Shown here: positions 8,103 to 17,769 of the stretch, piece by piece | How positions within the stretch are numbered: the stretch's first letter is position 1 | Layout of the letters: each line of letters begins with the position of its first letter | Source: Chryseobacterium daeguense DSM 19388 | GTDB taxonomy: Bacteria; Bacteroidota; Bacteroidia; Flavobacteriales; Weeksellaceae | DNA: 64,000 nucleotides | Direction of reading: 5' to 3' | Assembly: GCF_000430825.1 (NCBI RefSeq) | Contig: NZ_AUMT01000015.1 | Location: forward strand, 30,268 to 94,267 | Translations under genes and position numbers: made by a program | The notes under the pieces: model-generated | The model's database searches: none | What the model was told of the DNA's origin: nothing | Seen by the model: only the letters and a program-made list of their open reading frames with translations

Positions 8103-9464
8103 ATGATTAGTTGGAGAAAGCATTATAGACAAACGTTGATCGCAATAGGCTTATTGTTATCAACCAGTGCTTCAATTTACGGGCAAGACGGCGATCCTAA
8201 GAATGGTGAGAAACTTTTCAAAGCGAATTGTACTGCATGTCACGCACTAGACAAACAAGTTGTAGGACCACCCCTGAAAGGTGTTGTAGAACGAGTAAAG
8301 ACGGAAGGCGGTGTAGATACAGATTGGCTTCACAAGTGGATCAAGGACAACAAAGCTCTGAGGGCTTCTGGAGACAAGTACGCCAATGAGATTTTTGAAA
8401 AATATAATAAGACTGAGATGCAGGTCTTTCCAAATCTTACGGATAAGGACATTGATGACATCTTAGCATACACAACTAATCCGCCGGCTCCTGAAGAGAA
8501 AAAGGCAGAAGCTGCACCAGCAGCAGATGCAGCGCAGGCAGCTCCGACAAACAGCTCTACGACTACAAACATCGTAATTATTTCACTTATTGCCATTGCT
8601 GGTTTATTGGTTTGGATCTTAATTAAACTAAGACAATTAGTAAAATTAGGCCAGTCTGATGACTTAGCGGGACTAAACGAATCAAGAGTTCGTTCTTTCA
8701 GTGAAATCTATGCAAAATATCACTATGTAGGTAAAGGATTAATCGCAATCCTTGCGCTTCTGGCAACTTATGGAATCTGGAACTGGATCATGTGGATCGG
8801 GGTTTACAAAGGATATAAGCCGGAACAGCCTATCTATTTCTCACACAAAATCCACGCTGGAGAACAGAAGATTGACTGTCAGCTTTGTCACTCAAGTGCT
8901 AAATACGGTAAGGTATCTGAAATCCCTTCTATGAACGTTTGTATGAACTGTCACAGAACAATTTCTGAATACAACGCAGAGCACTACATGGAGCCAGGAA
9001 AAGACAAGGCATTCTACGACGGAGAAATCCAGAAAATCTATGCTGCTACAGGTTGGGATCCTGCAAAACAACAGTACACAGGGAAAACTCAGCCAGTTGA
9101 ATGGACAAGAATCCACAACATGCCGGACTTCGTTTACTTCAACCACTCTCAGCACGTTGTAGCAGGTGAGCAGGCGATCATCAATTCTTTCAACAAAAAG
9201 AATCCAAACAACAAAATTGATGTTGTATGTAAGGCTTGTCACGGAAAAATTGACACAATGAATGTTGTTCAAATGGCTAATGACTTCACAATGGGATGGT
9301 GTATTGAATGCCACAGAACTACAGAAGTTGATATGAACAACGGTTATAATAAAGAATACTTCAAGAATCTACATGACAAGTTGAAAAAACAATACCCTAA
9401 GGATGGTGGTAAGATTACTGTAGATGCTATTGGAGGTCTTGAGTGTGGTAAATGTCATTATTAA
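8103..9464 (+). CDS. actA: ACIII subunit ActA, multiheme cytochrome c with extra N-terminal heme domain
   Basis: 453 residues with six CXXCH heme sites. The first (CTACH, Cys43) lies in an N-terminal class I cytochrome c domain that follows a signal/anchor segment. An Ala/Pro linker and two further hydrophobic segments (about 155-176 and 207-230) lead to the canonical pentaheme region with CQLCH, CMNCH, CKACH, CIECH and CGKCH at the very C-terminus. ActA carries electrons within alternative complex III, which oxidises menaquinol in place of the bc1 complex. It is the first gene of actABCDEF. The N-terminal domain is an addition to the shorter ActA known from Rhodothermus and could act as a tethered electron carrier (inference). 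Confidence 0.92.
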   Translation: MISWRKHYRQTLIAIGLLLSTSASIYGQDGDPKNGEKLFKANCTACHALDKQVVGPPLKGVVERVKTEGGVDTDWLHKWIKDNKALRASGDKYANEIFEKYNKTEMQVFPNLTDKDIDDILAYTTNPPAPEEKKAEAAPAADAAQAAPTNSSTTTNIVIISLIAIAGLLVWILIKLRQLVKLGQSDDLAGLNESRVRSFSEIYAKYHYVGKGLIAILALLATYGIWNWIMWIGVYKGYKPEQPIYFSHKIHAGEQKIDCQLCHSSAKYGKVSEIPSMNVCMNCHRTISEYNAEHYMEPGKDKAFYDGEIQKIYAATGWDPAKQQYTGKTQPVEWTRIHNMPDFVYFNHSQHVVAGEQAIINSFNKKNPNNKIDVVCKACHGKIDTMNVVQMANDFTMGWCIECHRTTEVDMNNGYNKEYFKNLHDKLKKQYPKDGGKITVDAIGGLECGKCHY

Positions 9465-9486
9465 TAACTAAAAATTAGAAGTATAA

Positions 9487-12400
9487 ATGGCTTCAAACAA
9501 AATACAATTTAGAAGTATTCACGAACTTAAAGACCCGGCTTTAAACAATAAGCTGGCTCAAAAAGAGTTCCAGGAAGAAATTCCGGTAGAAGATTTCCTT
9601 GGAGATGCTGAACAGAACGGATCTGGTACTTCAAGAAGAGATTTCTTAAAACTATTAGGTTTCTCTACTGCAGCGGTAACATTAGCTGCATGTGAAGCTC
9701 CGGTAATCAAAACAATCCCTTATGTGGTAAAACCGCATGACATTATTCCGGGGGTTCCGAATTATTACGCTTCAACATATTTCGATGGGTTCGACTTTGC
9801 CAGTGTTTTAGTAAAAACCAGAGAAGGCAGACCAATCAAAATAGATCCAAACCCGGCTGCAGGTGATTTAGGTAAAACTAACGCAAGAGCTCAGGCAAGT
9901 GTACTTTCTCTTTATGATAATGATAAAGTAAAACAGCCGAAATTTGAAGGTAAAGATGAAACTTTCGATAAAGTAGACAGTTTTGTAATCAAAGGGCTGG
10001 AGGAAGCTAAAGCAGCAGGTAAAAGAATCGTATTATTGTCACATTCTTTTGCTTCACCTACTTTCAAAAAATTATTCGCTGAATTTAAAGCAAAATATCC
10101 TACAGCAGAATTAGTAACTTATGATGCTTTTCCTTACGCAGCAGCTTTAGATGCGGCTCAGGAAGTATTTGGAACAAGAGCATTACCTGTTTATGACCTT
10201 AAAGGGACAGAATTGGTAGTTTCTTTCCAGGCTGATTTCTTAGGAGATTATAACGGTGGAAGTTTAGAAACTTCTTACGCAGCAGCAAGAAAGCCGGGCG
10301 CAACTATGTTGAGACACATTCAGGTGGAATCAAACATGTCGTTGACAGGTGCTAACTCAGACGAAAGAATCAGATTAAAGCCAAGCTTAGTAAATAAAAC
10401 TTTAGTTGAGGTTTACAACGCAATCGTAGGAGGTGGTACTTCTGATAAAACAGCTTCTGAATTGGCAAAAGAACTTCAGGCAAAAGGCAGCAAAGCTGTT
10501 GTTTTAGCTGATGGTTCTAAAGGTGCACAGGTTTTAGCACACTTAATTAACCAAAAATTAGGTTCAGTTGCCTTCACAGGTAAAGCGAACTTATTAAAAG
10601 AATTCGATAAGGCAAGATTCCAAGAATTCCTTGGATGGGTAAATGCAGGTCAGGTTGGCGTGTTGATCGCTAACAATGTAGACCCTATTTATTCTTACCA
10701 CAAGGGAGAAGACTTCAAAAAGTCTTTAGCAAAAGTTCCTTATGTAATTGCTGTTGCAGATAAGAAAAATGAAATGTACAAAGCAGCGAAAGCTGTAATT
10801 CCTGTAGCTAACTGGCTGGAATCTTGGGGTGATATTGAACCTCAGACAGGTGTATATTCATTAATGCAGCCTACGATCCAGAAAATCTATAAATCAAGAC
10901 AGATCGAAGAATCTTTATTGGTTTGGAAAAATGGTAAAAACAACGCTGCTAATAATTATTATGATTATTTAAAAGCTAATGCTTCTTCTATTTTAGGAGG
11001 AACTTCTTTCAACAAAGCTTTATATAACGGTATCAATGTTTCTCCAAATGCTATGACATTGTCTTACGCCGGAGGAAATGCTGCCCAGGCAATTGCTGAA
11101 TTAAGCGGTTTCAAATCTTCTGATCTAGAATTGGTATTATATACTAAGACTTCAATGGGAGACGGTACTCAGGCAAACAATCCTTGGCTGCAGGAATTAC
11201 CGGACCCTATCACAAGAATGTCTTGGGACAATTATTTGACAATTTCTCCTAAAGATGCAGAAAAATTCGGTATTGAAAACGATCTTAACGCAAGAATGCA
11301 GTTGGACGGTTCTATCGTAAACCTTACTGTAAATGGAGTAACAATAAAAGATGTTCCTGTATTCATACAGCCGGGACAAGCTGAAGGATCTGTAGGTCTT
11401 GCACTTGGATATGGTAAGAAAAACTCAGGAACTACAGCTGATACAGGTGTAAATGCTTATCCTTTATTTGACGGGTCTAACTTAGCTATTTCTAATGTAA
11501 AGATCGAAAAAACAGGAGAAGATCATGAGTTCGCTGGTATCCAGCTTCAGAATACATTGATGGGACGTTACGAAATTGCTAAAGAAGTTCCATTAAATGA
11601 ATTCCTAACAGTAGCATTCGATGATGAGCATAAAGGATGGAATAAGCCTTTGGAATATCATACAATAAGCGGGGCACTTCCTGCAAGAAAGATTGACCTT
11701 TGGGATGCTTTCGATGATACAGACGGACCTCACTTTAATCTTTCTATCGACCTGAACTCTTGTACGGGTTGTGGAGCCTGTGTTATTGCCTGTCAGGCAG
11801 AAAACAATACTCCGGTTGTAGGTAAAGAAGAGATCAGAATGTCAAGAGATATGTATTGGTTAAGAATTGACCGTTACTATTCTTCAAGACAGAAGGTAGA
11901 AGTATACGAAGGATTAAAAGAGGGAATGGCTGTTCCGGAATTATACGGAACCGCATTCGGAGACGGTGGAGCATTGAACCACCCTGCAGATAATCCGGAC
12001 GTAATCTTCCAGCCGGTAATGTGTCAGCACTGTAACCACGCTCCTTGTGAAACGGTATGTCCGGTAGCGGCTACTTCACACGGTAAACAGGGTCAGAACC
12101 ACATGGCTTACAACAGATGTATCGGTACAAGATATTGTGCAAATAACTGTCCTTACAAAGTAAGACGTTTCAACTGGTTTACATACAACCTGAATGATAA
12201 GTTCGATTTTAATATGAACAATGATTTAGGAAGAATGGTACTTAACCCGGACGTTGTTGTAAGAACAAGAGGGGTAATGGAGAAATGTTCAATGTGTATC
12301 CAGGAAACTCAGGCTACTATCTTAAACGCTAAGAGAGAGAACAGAAAAGTAACAGATAAAGAATTCCAGGCATCTTGTGCTTGTGCTGCTGCTTGTTCTA

Positions 12401-12552
12401 CGGGAGCTATGACTTTCGGAGACATGAATGACAAAGAATCTGAAGTGAGAAAGCAATATGCTTCAAACAGAAGATATTATTTACTGGAAGAGATCGGAAC
12501 CAAACCAAACGTGTTCTATCACACTAAAGTAAGAAACAGAGTAGAAAAATAA
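9487..12552 (+). CDS. actB: ACIII subunit ActB, molybdopterin-like and Fe-S fusion
   Basis: 1021 residues, the usual fused size. Near residue 50 there is a twin-arginine motif SRRDFLKLLGFS followed by a hydrophobic stretch ending in a lipobox-like LAAC, so export by Tat and lipid anchoring are likely. The first 700 residues resemble molybdopterin oxidoreductases but ActB is known to lack the cofactor. The C-terminal part is a ferredoxin-like subunit with four Cys groups: CTGCGACVIAC, CQHCNHAPCETVC, CIGTRYCANNC, and CSMC with a later CACAAAC. These carry Fe-S clusters passing electrons in the periplasm. The gene starts 22 bp after actA. Confidence 0.95.
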   Translation: MASNKIQFRSIHELKDPALNNKLAQKEFQEEIPVEDFLGDAEQNGSGTSRRDFLKLLGFSTAAVTLAACEAPVIKTIPYVVKPHDIIPGVPNYYASTYFDGFDFASVLVKTREGRPIKIDPNPAAGDLGKTNARAQASVLSLYDNDKVKQPKFEGKDETFDKVDSFVIKGLEEAKAAGKRIVLLSHSFASPTFKKLFAEFKAKYPTAELVTYDAFPYAAALDAAQEVFGTRALPVYDLKGTELVVSFQADFLGDYNGGSLETSYAAARKPGATMLRHIQVESNMSLTGANSDERIRLKPSLVNKTLVEVYNAIVGGGTSDKTASELAKELQAKGSKAVVLADGSKGAQVLAHLINQKLGSVAFTGKANLLKEFDKARFQEFLGWVNAGQVGVLIANNVDPIYSYHKGEDFKKSLAKVPYVIAVADKKNEMYKAAKAVIPVANWLESWGDIEPQTGVYSLMQPTIQKIYKSRQIEESLLVWKNGKNNAANNYYDYLKANASSILGGTSFNKALYNGINVSPNAMTLSYAGGNAAQAIAELSGFKSSDLELVLYTKTSMGDGTQANNPWLQELPDPITRMSWDNYLTISPKDAEKFGIENDLNARMQLDGSIVNLTVNGVTIKDVPVFIQPGQAEGSVGLALGYGKKNSGTTADTGVNAYPLFDGSNLAISNVKIEKTGEDHEFAGIQLQNTLMGRYEIAKEVPLNEFLTVAFDDEHKGWNKPLEYHTISGALPARKIDLWDAFDDTDGPHFNLSIDLNSCTGCGACVIACQAENNTPVVGKEEIRMSRDMYWLRIDRYYSSRQKVEVYEGLKEGMAVPELYGTAFGDGGALNHPADNPDVIFQPVMCQHCNHAPCETVCPVAATSHGKQGQNHMAYNRCIGTRYCANNCPYKVRRFNWFTYNLNDKFDFNMNNDLGRMVLNPDVVVRTRGVMEKCSMCIQETQATILNAKRENRKVTDKEFQASCACAAACSTGAMTFGDMNDKESEVRKQYASNRRYYLLEEIGTKPNVFYHTKVRNRVEK

Positions 12553-12577
12553 AGTTTAAATAATAAATAGGTAAAAA

Positions 12578-13975
12578 ATGTCAGGACATTACGAAGCTCC
12601 GATAAGGGAACCTCTGATTATTGGTCACAAAACTTATCACGATATTACAGAAGATATCGCACGACCTATCGAAGAAAGAGCAGGTAAATTATGGTGGATC
12701 TCATTATATGCAGCCTTAGTTCTATTCATCTATGGATTCGGATGTATCGCTTATACTATCGGAACAGGTATTGGAGCATGGGGGCTTAACAGAACTATTA
12801 ACTGGGGTTGGGATATTACCAACTTCGTATGGTGGGTAGGTATCGGTCACGCCGGAACCCTAATCTCAGCGGTATTATTATTATTTAGACAGAGATGGAG
12901 AATGTCTGTAAACAGATCTGCAGAGGCGATGACGATCTTTGCGGTTGTACAGGCGGCAATCTTCCCGGTAATTCACATGGGTAGAGTTTGGGTAGGATAT
13001 TGGGTATTCCCTTTACCAAACCAGTTCGGTTCTCTTTGGGGGAACTTTAACTCTCCTCTACTTTGGGACGTATTTGCAATCTCTACATATTTCTCAGTAT
13101 CTACAGTATTCTGGTTCATGGGTCTTATCCCTGATTTTGCAATGATCAGAGACAGAGCAAAAACTCCTTGGACTAAGAAAATTTATACATTCCTTGCATT
13201 CGGATGGGGTGGTAAAGCAAAACACTGGCAAAGATTCGAAGAACTTTCTTTGGTTCTTGCAGGTTTGGCAACTCCACTTGTATTCTCGGTACACACTACT
13301 GTATCTTTTGACTTCGCAACTTCGGTTATTAAAGGATGGCACTCTACAATCTACCCTCCTTACTTCGTTGCCGGTGCGATCTTCTCAGGATTCGCAATGG
13401 TACAGACCCTATTGTTGGTTGCAAGAAAAGTTTGTCACCTTGAGGACTACATTACAATGTATCATATTGAAATTATGAACATCGTAATTATCTTAACAGG
13501 TGGTATGGTAACGGTAGCTTACGCAACAGAATATTTCATCGGATGGTACTCCGGATCAAGATTCGAAGACTTTACGTATCTTTCTCCAGGTGCTGCTGTG
13601 GGACCTTACTGGTGGGCTTTCTGGTCACTTATTATCTGTAACCTTGTTGTTCCTGCTTCTTTCTGGTTCAAGAGACTTAGAACGAACATTATCTGGACAT
13701 TCATTGTTGCATTAATCATCAACATCGGTATGTGGTTTGAACGTTTTGATATCATTGTTATCAACCTTTCAAGAGACTACTTACCAGGATCTTGGACGAT
13801 GTTTAAACCAACGATCATTGATGTGGGTGTATATTTAGGAACAATCGGATTCTTCTCTGTATTATTCTTATTATACGCAAGAACATTCCCTGTAATTGCA
13901 CAGGCCGAATTAAAATCGATTTTGAAAATCTCAGGTGAAACTTATAAAGCAAAAGAAGGAGATGAGCACCACTAA
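12578..13975 (+). CDS. actC: ACIII subunit ActC, NrfD-like quinol-binding membrane protein
   Basis: 465 residues with about ten transmembrane helices, of the NrfD/PsrC family. In solved ACIII structures this subunit holds the quinol site next to the Fe-S clusters of ActB and may take part in proton movement. The cytoplasmic N-terminus (YEAPIREPLIIG) is typical. The gene lies 25 bp after actB and its last 14 bases overlap actD. Confidence 0.93.
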   Translation: MSGHYEAPIREPLIIGHKTYHDITEDIARPIEERAGKLWWISLYAALVLFIYGFGCIAYTIGTGIGAWGLNRTINWGWDITNFVWWVGIGHAGTLISAVLLLFRQRWRMSVNRSAEAMTIFAVVQAAIFPVIHMGRVWVGYWVFPLPNQFGSLWGNFNSPLLWDVFAISTYFSVSTVFWFMGLIPDFAMIRDRAKTPWTKKIYTFLAFGWGGKAKHWQRFEELSLVLAGLATPLVFSVHTTVSFDFATSVIKGWHSTIYPPYFVAGAIFSGFAMVQTLLLVARKVCHLEDYITMYHIEIMNIVIILTGGMVTVAYATEYFIGWYSGSRFEDFTYLSPGAAVGPYWWAFWSLIICNLVVPASFWFKRLRTNIIWTFIVALIINIGMWFERFDIIVINLSRDYLPGSWTMFKPTIIDVGVYLGTIGFFSVLFLLYARTFPVIAQAELKSILKISGETYKAKEGDEHH

Positions 13976-14483
13976 AATTGTATACGGACTTTATGCTGAC
14001 GACGACGATTTAATGAACGGCGTTAAAGCATTCAACGATAAAGGAATCGCGATAAACGAAGTCTATACTCCGTTTCCGGTTCACGGACTAGATAAAGCTT
14101 TAGGTTTAAAGAAAACAAGAATTTCTGATGCCGCTTTCATCTATGCTTGTTATGGGGTTACTATCGGTGCTACTTTGACATGGTATGTGATGAACCACGA
14201 CTGGCCTCAAAATATCGGTGGTAAACCAGCTTTCGATTGGGGACACAATATGCCGGCATTCGTAGTACCAATGTTCGAGCTTATGGTATTCTGTGCTGCT
14301 CACATGATGTCATTAACTTTCTTGGTAAGAAACAAAATGTATCCCGGAGCACCTGCACAAAACCCGGATCCGAGAACTACGGATGATAAATTCATGATGG
14401 AATTTGTAACTGATGATGTAGAATCTGTAAAACAGTTACTTATTGAAACTGGAGTAGAAGAAATAACTGTTAAAGACGCTTAA
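13962..14483 (+). CDS. actD: ACIII subunit ActD (DUF3341)
   Basis: 173 residues from ATG 13962, which overlaps the end of actC by 14 bp; the frame is open 27 bp further upstream but that would deepen the overlap without adding recognised sequence. The start MSTTKIVYGLYADDDDLMNG is the usual DUF3341 beginning. A soluble alpha/beta domain of about 60 residues precedes two transmembrane helices (roughly 58-80 and 98-122) and a C-terminal soluble part. ActD is a structural subunit that contacts ActC and ActF. Confidence 0.9.
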   Translation: MSTTKIVYGLYADDDDLMNGVKAFNDKGIAINEVYTPFPVHGLDKALGLKKTRISDAAFIYACYGVTIGATLTWYVMNHDWPQNIGGKPAFDWGHNMPAFVVPMFELMVFCAAHMMSLTFLVRNKMYPGAPAQNPDPRTTDDKFMMEFVTDDVESVKQLLIETGVEEITVKDA

Positions 14484-14484
14484 A

Positions 14485-15198
14485 ATGAAAAAGAACGTAT
14501 TAAGAATTACAGCAGTTTTAGGTCTAACAACAGTTTTACTTAATTCTTGCGGACCGAAAAAGAATACACCACTGGTATATTTCCCGGATATGTATTTCCC
14601 GGTAGCTTATGATCCATTGATGAAAGCTCAGGATGCTTATTCAGATCATGAAAATGAAATTCCAGCTTTCGTAAAAAATAATGGTGCAACAGGTCTTTCT
14701 CCTGTAGAAGGATCAGTAGCTCAAAATAAAGACGGTATTTTTGAAGAAGGATTACTTCCAAAAAATGTAGATGAATATAACGCAGGATATGAAGCGTCAA
14801 AATCAATGACAACTTCTCCTTTAAATCCGGCTAATGCAGCTAAGGATATTGAAAGAGGAAAAATGTTATTTGACCGCACTTGTGCTGCTTGTCATGGTGT
14901 AGGTGGAGACGGACAGGGCCCAATTGTACAGTCAGGAGCTTTCTCAGGTGTACCAAACTATGCTGATAGAGAACTTACTGTAGGATCTGTTCATTATGTA
15001 TTAACAAACGGTAGAAACGCAATGGGATCTTATGCAGGACAACTTAACGCTGGCGACAGATGGAGAGTTGCAATGTACGTAATGAGCGCATTCAAAAAAG
15101 GAGCGGCGGCACCTGCAGCGGCAACAGCAACTGCTACAACAGCAGCACCGGCACCTGAAGCAAAAGCAAAGACTGAAACTACCGAAACTAAAAAATAA
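14485..15198 (+). CDS. actE: ACIII subunit ActE, monoheme cytochrome c lipoprotein
   Basis: 237 residues starting one base after actD. The N-terminus has a lipoprotein signal ending LLNSC (Cys22). The linker includes the PDMYFPVAYDPL stretch typical of ActE. One heme site, CAACH at Cys133, lies in a class I cytochrome c domain. The last 35 residues are an Ala/Thr/Pro/Lys tail with no predicted structure. ActE receives electrons from ActA and is thought to pass them on to the terminal oxidase or a soluble cytochrome. Confidence 0.93.
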   Translation: MKKNVLRITAVLGLTTVLLNSCGPKKNTPLVYFPDMYFPVAYDPLMKAQDAYSDHENEIPAFVKNNGATGLSPVEGSVAQNKDGIFEEGLLPKNVDEYNAGYEASKSMTTSPLNPANAAKDIERGKMLFDRTCAACHGVGGDGQGPIVQSGAFSGVPNYADRELTVGSVHYVLTNGRNAMGSYAGQLNAGDRWRVAMYVMSAFKKGAAAPAAATATATTAAPAPEAKAKTETTETKK

Positions 15199-15206
15199 GA
15201 AAAGAA

Positions 15207-16538
15207 ATGTATAGTTTTTCACCAAAATTAAAATCAACTTCTATAATCCTTCTTGTTGTAGGTTTAGTTCTATTTGCTATCGGTTTCTTTATGAATAAAG
15301 GGATTTCTACAGAACAGATAGAACATATGATGGAGGCTGTTCATGCTTCTGGTCATACTGCTCCTACACATTCCAGTGAAATGGTAGGACCTCAGGACCA
15401 TGCAGCTCACCTTGAGCACGCCACTCTTCAGGTTCACAACCAGCCTTTAGCGGCAATACATTTTGTAGCTGTATTTTTCTTCGGAGTTAGCTGCTGCGTA
15501 TTGTTCTTCTACTCTATTCAGCACGCTGCACACGCAGGTTGGCCAATTATTATTACAAGAGTAATGGAAGCTATTGCTTCTTATATTCCTTACGGAGGTG
15601 CTATTTTGATCATCCTGATGATTTTGAATATCACACACAACGGCCACCTTTTCCACTGGATGGATCCTGAATTGACAGACCCGAACTCACCTCATTTTGA
15701 TGTGATCTTATTTGAAAAGAAAAAATTCTTAAACATACCTTTCTATGCAGTAAGAACGATTATCTACGTTGCTGGAGCCTCTTTCTTCGCCTGGAAACTG
15801 AAAGCACAATCTAAACTTGTAGACGAAACAAAATCTAAAGTAGATTATCAAATGCTTTACAGATGGGCAGTAGGATATATTGCATTCTTCGGATTTGCTT
15901 CTGCAGCTTGGGCATGGGACTGGTTGATGTCTATTGACCCTCACTGGTATTCTACAATGTATATCTGGTATTCAATGGTTAGCTGCCTTTCAAGTGGTAT
16001 TGCGGTGATCATTCTTCTAAGTGTTTATCTTAAGAAAAATGGTTTCTTACCACAGTTCAATGACAATCACCTGCATGATTTAGGAGTATTCCTTTTTGCT
16101 ACAAGTATGCTTTGGACGTATACATGGTTCGCTCAGTTCATGCTTTATTGGTATGCAAACGTTCCGGAAGAGGTTAACTACTTCTTCGGAAGATTCCAGC
16201 ACTACTCTCCTACATTCTTACCGATGCTGATCATCAATTTCTTGTTACCACTACTGGTATTGGTGAGCAGCAGCATCAAGAGAAACTACAAAGTGGTTAC
16301 AATAATGGCAGTAGTAGTTTTATTAGGACACATTTTGGATTATTTCAATATGGTAATGCCGGGAACGGTAGGGCCTTACTGGAAAACTCCTGAAGTATTC
16401 TTACTAATCTTGGGAGCTATCCTATTCGTAGCAGGATTATTCATGTTTACAGTGCTTACAGCATTATCTAAGCTTAAACTGATCCCTACAGGAAACCCTT
16501 ATTTACATGAATCTGAAATTTATGAATATCCTTTCTAA
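15207..16538 (+). CDS. actF: ACIII subunit ActF, NrfD-like membrane protein
   Basis: 443 residues with about ten transmembrane helices; paralogous in fold to ActC. A His-rich periplasmic loop (roughly residues 35-75, with His-Ala-Ala-His and similar pairs) precedes the second helix and could bind metal (inference). The gene is 8 bp after actE and ends at a strong terminator. Unlike some flavobacterial ACIII operons, no cytochrome oxidase subunits follow here. Confidence 0.92.
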   Translation: MYSFSPKLKSTSIILLVVGLVLFAIGFFMNKGISTEQIEHMMEAVHASGHTAPTHSSEMVGPQDHAAHLEHATLQVHNQPLAAIHFVAVFFFGVSCCVLFFYSIQHAAHAGWPIIITRVMEAIASYIPYGGAILIILMILNITHNGHLFHWMDPELTDPNSPHFDVILFEKKKFLNIPFYAVRTIIYVAGASFFAWKLKAQSKLVDETKSKVDYQMLYRWAVGYIAFFGFASAAWAWDWLMSIDPHWYSTMYIWYSMVSCLSSGIAVIILLSVYLKKNGFLPQFNDNHLHDLGVFLFATSMLWTYTWFAQFMLYWYANVPEEVNYFFGRFQHYSPTFLPMLIINFLLPLLVLVSSSIKRNYKVVTIMAVVVLLGHILDYFNMVMPGTVGPYWKTPEVFLLILGAILFVAGLFMFTVLTALSKLKLIPTGNPYLHESEIYEYPF

Positions 16539-16565
16539 GGAATTTGTAACAAGATAAAAATAAGA

Positions 16566-16596
16566 AAGACTGATTGTAATGATCAGTCTTTTTTTT
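16566..16596 (+). terminator. Terminator of the act operon
   Basis: 9-bp stem AAGACTGAT / ATCAGTCTT, 7-nt loop, followed by TTTTTT; 27 bp past the actF stop. Confidence 0.85.
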
Positions 16597-16701
16597 ATGT
16601 AATAAAAAGAATAATTAAAAATTTGATGCAACCTTTTTAATTTTTTTCCTGTCTTATAATTGTAAATCTGATTTTTAAATAATAATAAAACCAAAATTGT
16701 T

Positions 16702-17718
16702 ATGAAAAGGAATTTTTTCTTATTTGTATTTCTATTGATAGTAAATATTCTTAACGCACAAACCATCACTTTTATTTCAGAAAGAACCAATAAGCCTCTT
16801 CCAAAAGTTTCAGTATTCGGAAAAGACGGAAGCATTGTGGCTTATTCTGATATTGACGGTAAAATTGATAAGCAGGCCTTAAAGCCTGATCAGGAAAAAT
16901 TTCAATTGGTTTATAATAATGCTAATGTAGCAACACTTTCGTATGCGGATTTTGATAAAGATGTCATTAAAATCATAGATAATGTGAGAGACATTGAAAC
17001 AGTTGTGATCAAAAATAACAAGCCGGCAAAATACATTTTTGTGAAAGGAAATTTCAACTCTTATGTTACTTTAAACAATAAATTAAATTCTTTTACAGAC
17101 GGAATCATAACTTATGTTTTCGACAATAAAACGAAAAAACTAAAGAGCACACGCATTGAGCAGTACAGGGTTTTCAGAATACAAAATGCAGCAGAAGACA
17201 GAAAGCAGGCTTCTTCATGGGATTATGCATTTTTCTTAAAAGTTCCTGAAATGAAGCAGATAGGAGACATAGCTGAATACAAAAAAAGTAAAAACACAAA
17301 GATAAAAGAACTGAAAGGCGAAACTAAAGATGAAATAGAAATTACCGGTGAAGCATTTCAGGAGAAAGAATTTTCTTTTTTAGGATTAAGATTTTTTGAC
17401 TTCAAAAGCATTTTAAATGTTGCTTACGAAAAAAATTCTCAAAAAACATTAAAAGATCTTTTAGAATACAATAAAATTGTTTCTCTTCATTTAAAGCATA
17501 AAAGTGAACCAGACTATAATTCAGTGATTATTTATGACAATTTTTACCCTACCGAACTGAGCTTTGGTAATGAAAATAACCTGGAAAAAGTAAAATTTGA
17601 CACCTATTCCAGCTACTATACAGCTCCTTACTGGCAAGATCCTGATTATCAGAATATGCAGACTATTTTCAGCTCTTTCTTCGGGTCCAATCTTAAAGAA
17701 CAACAAAATAAAAAATAA
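16702..17718 (+). CDS. Exported protein of unknown function with a carboxypeptidase-regulatory-like start
   Basis: 338 residues. A signal peptide ends at about residue 19 (NILNAQ). The next 70 residues (TITFISERTNKPLPKVSVFG, then SDIDGK) look like a CarboxypepD_reg-like beta-sandwich, the kind found at the N-terminus of TonB-dependent receptors and many exported Bacteroidota proteins. The remaining 250 residues are Lys-rich alpha/beta sequence I do not recognise; there is no sorting domain and no beta-barrel signature. It is probably periplasmic or tethered to the outer membrane. It lies 51 bp before the next lipoprotein gene on the same strand. Confidence 0.55.
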   Translation: MKRNFFLFVFLLIVNILNAQTITFISERTNKPLPKVSVFGKDGSIVAYSDIDGKIDKQALKPDQEKFQLVYNNANVATLSYADFDKDVIKIIDNVRDIETVVIKNNKPAKYIFVKGNFNSYVTLNNKLNSFTDGIITYVFDNKTKKLKSTRIEQYRVFRIQNAAEDRKQASSWDYAFFLKVPEMKQIGDIAEYKKSKNTKIKELKGETKDEIEITGEAFQEKEFSFLGLRFFDFKSILNVAYEKNSQKTLKDLLEYNKIVSLHLKHKSEPDYNSVIIYDNFYPTELSFGNENNLEKVKFDTYSSYYTAPYWQDPDYQNMQTIFSSFFGSNLKEQQNKK

Positions 17719-17743
17719 AATCCTCTATTAATAAAGGTTTTAG

Positions 17744-17751
17744 TAAATTTG
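17744..17751 (+). promoter_or_regulatory. Putative -7 box before the lipoprotein-apt pair
   Basis: TAAATTTG, 18 nt before the ATG at 17770. No TTG at the expected distance upstream. Confidence 0.35.
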
Positions 17752-17769
17752 TGGCAAACCGAATTAAAA

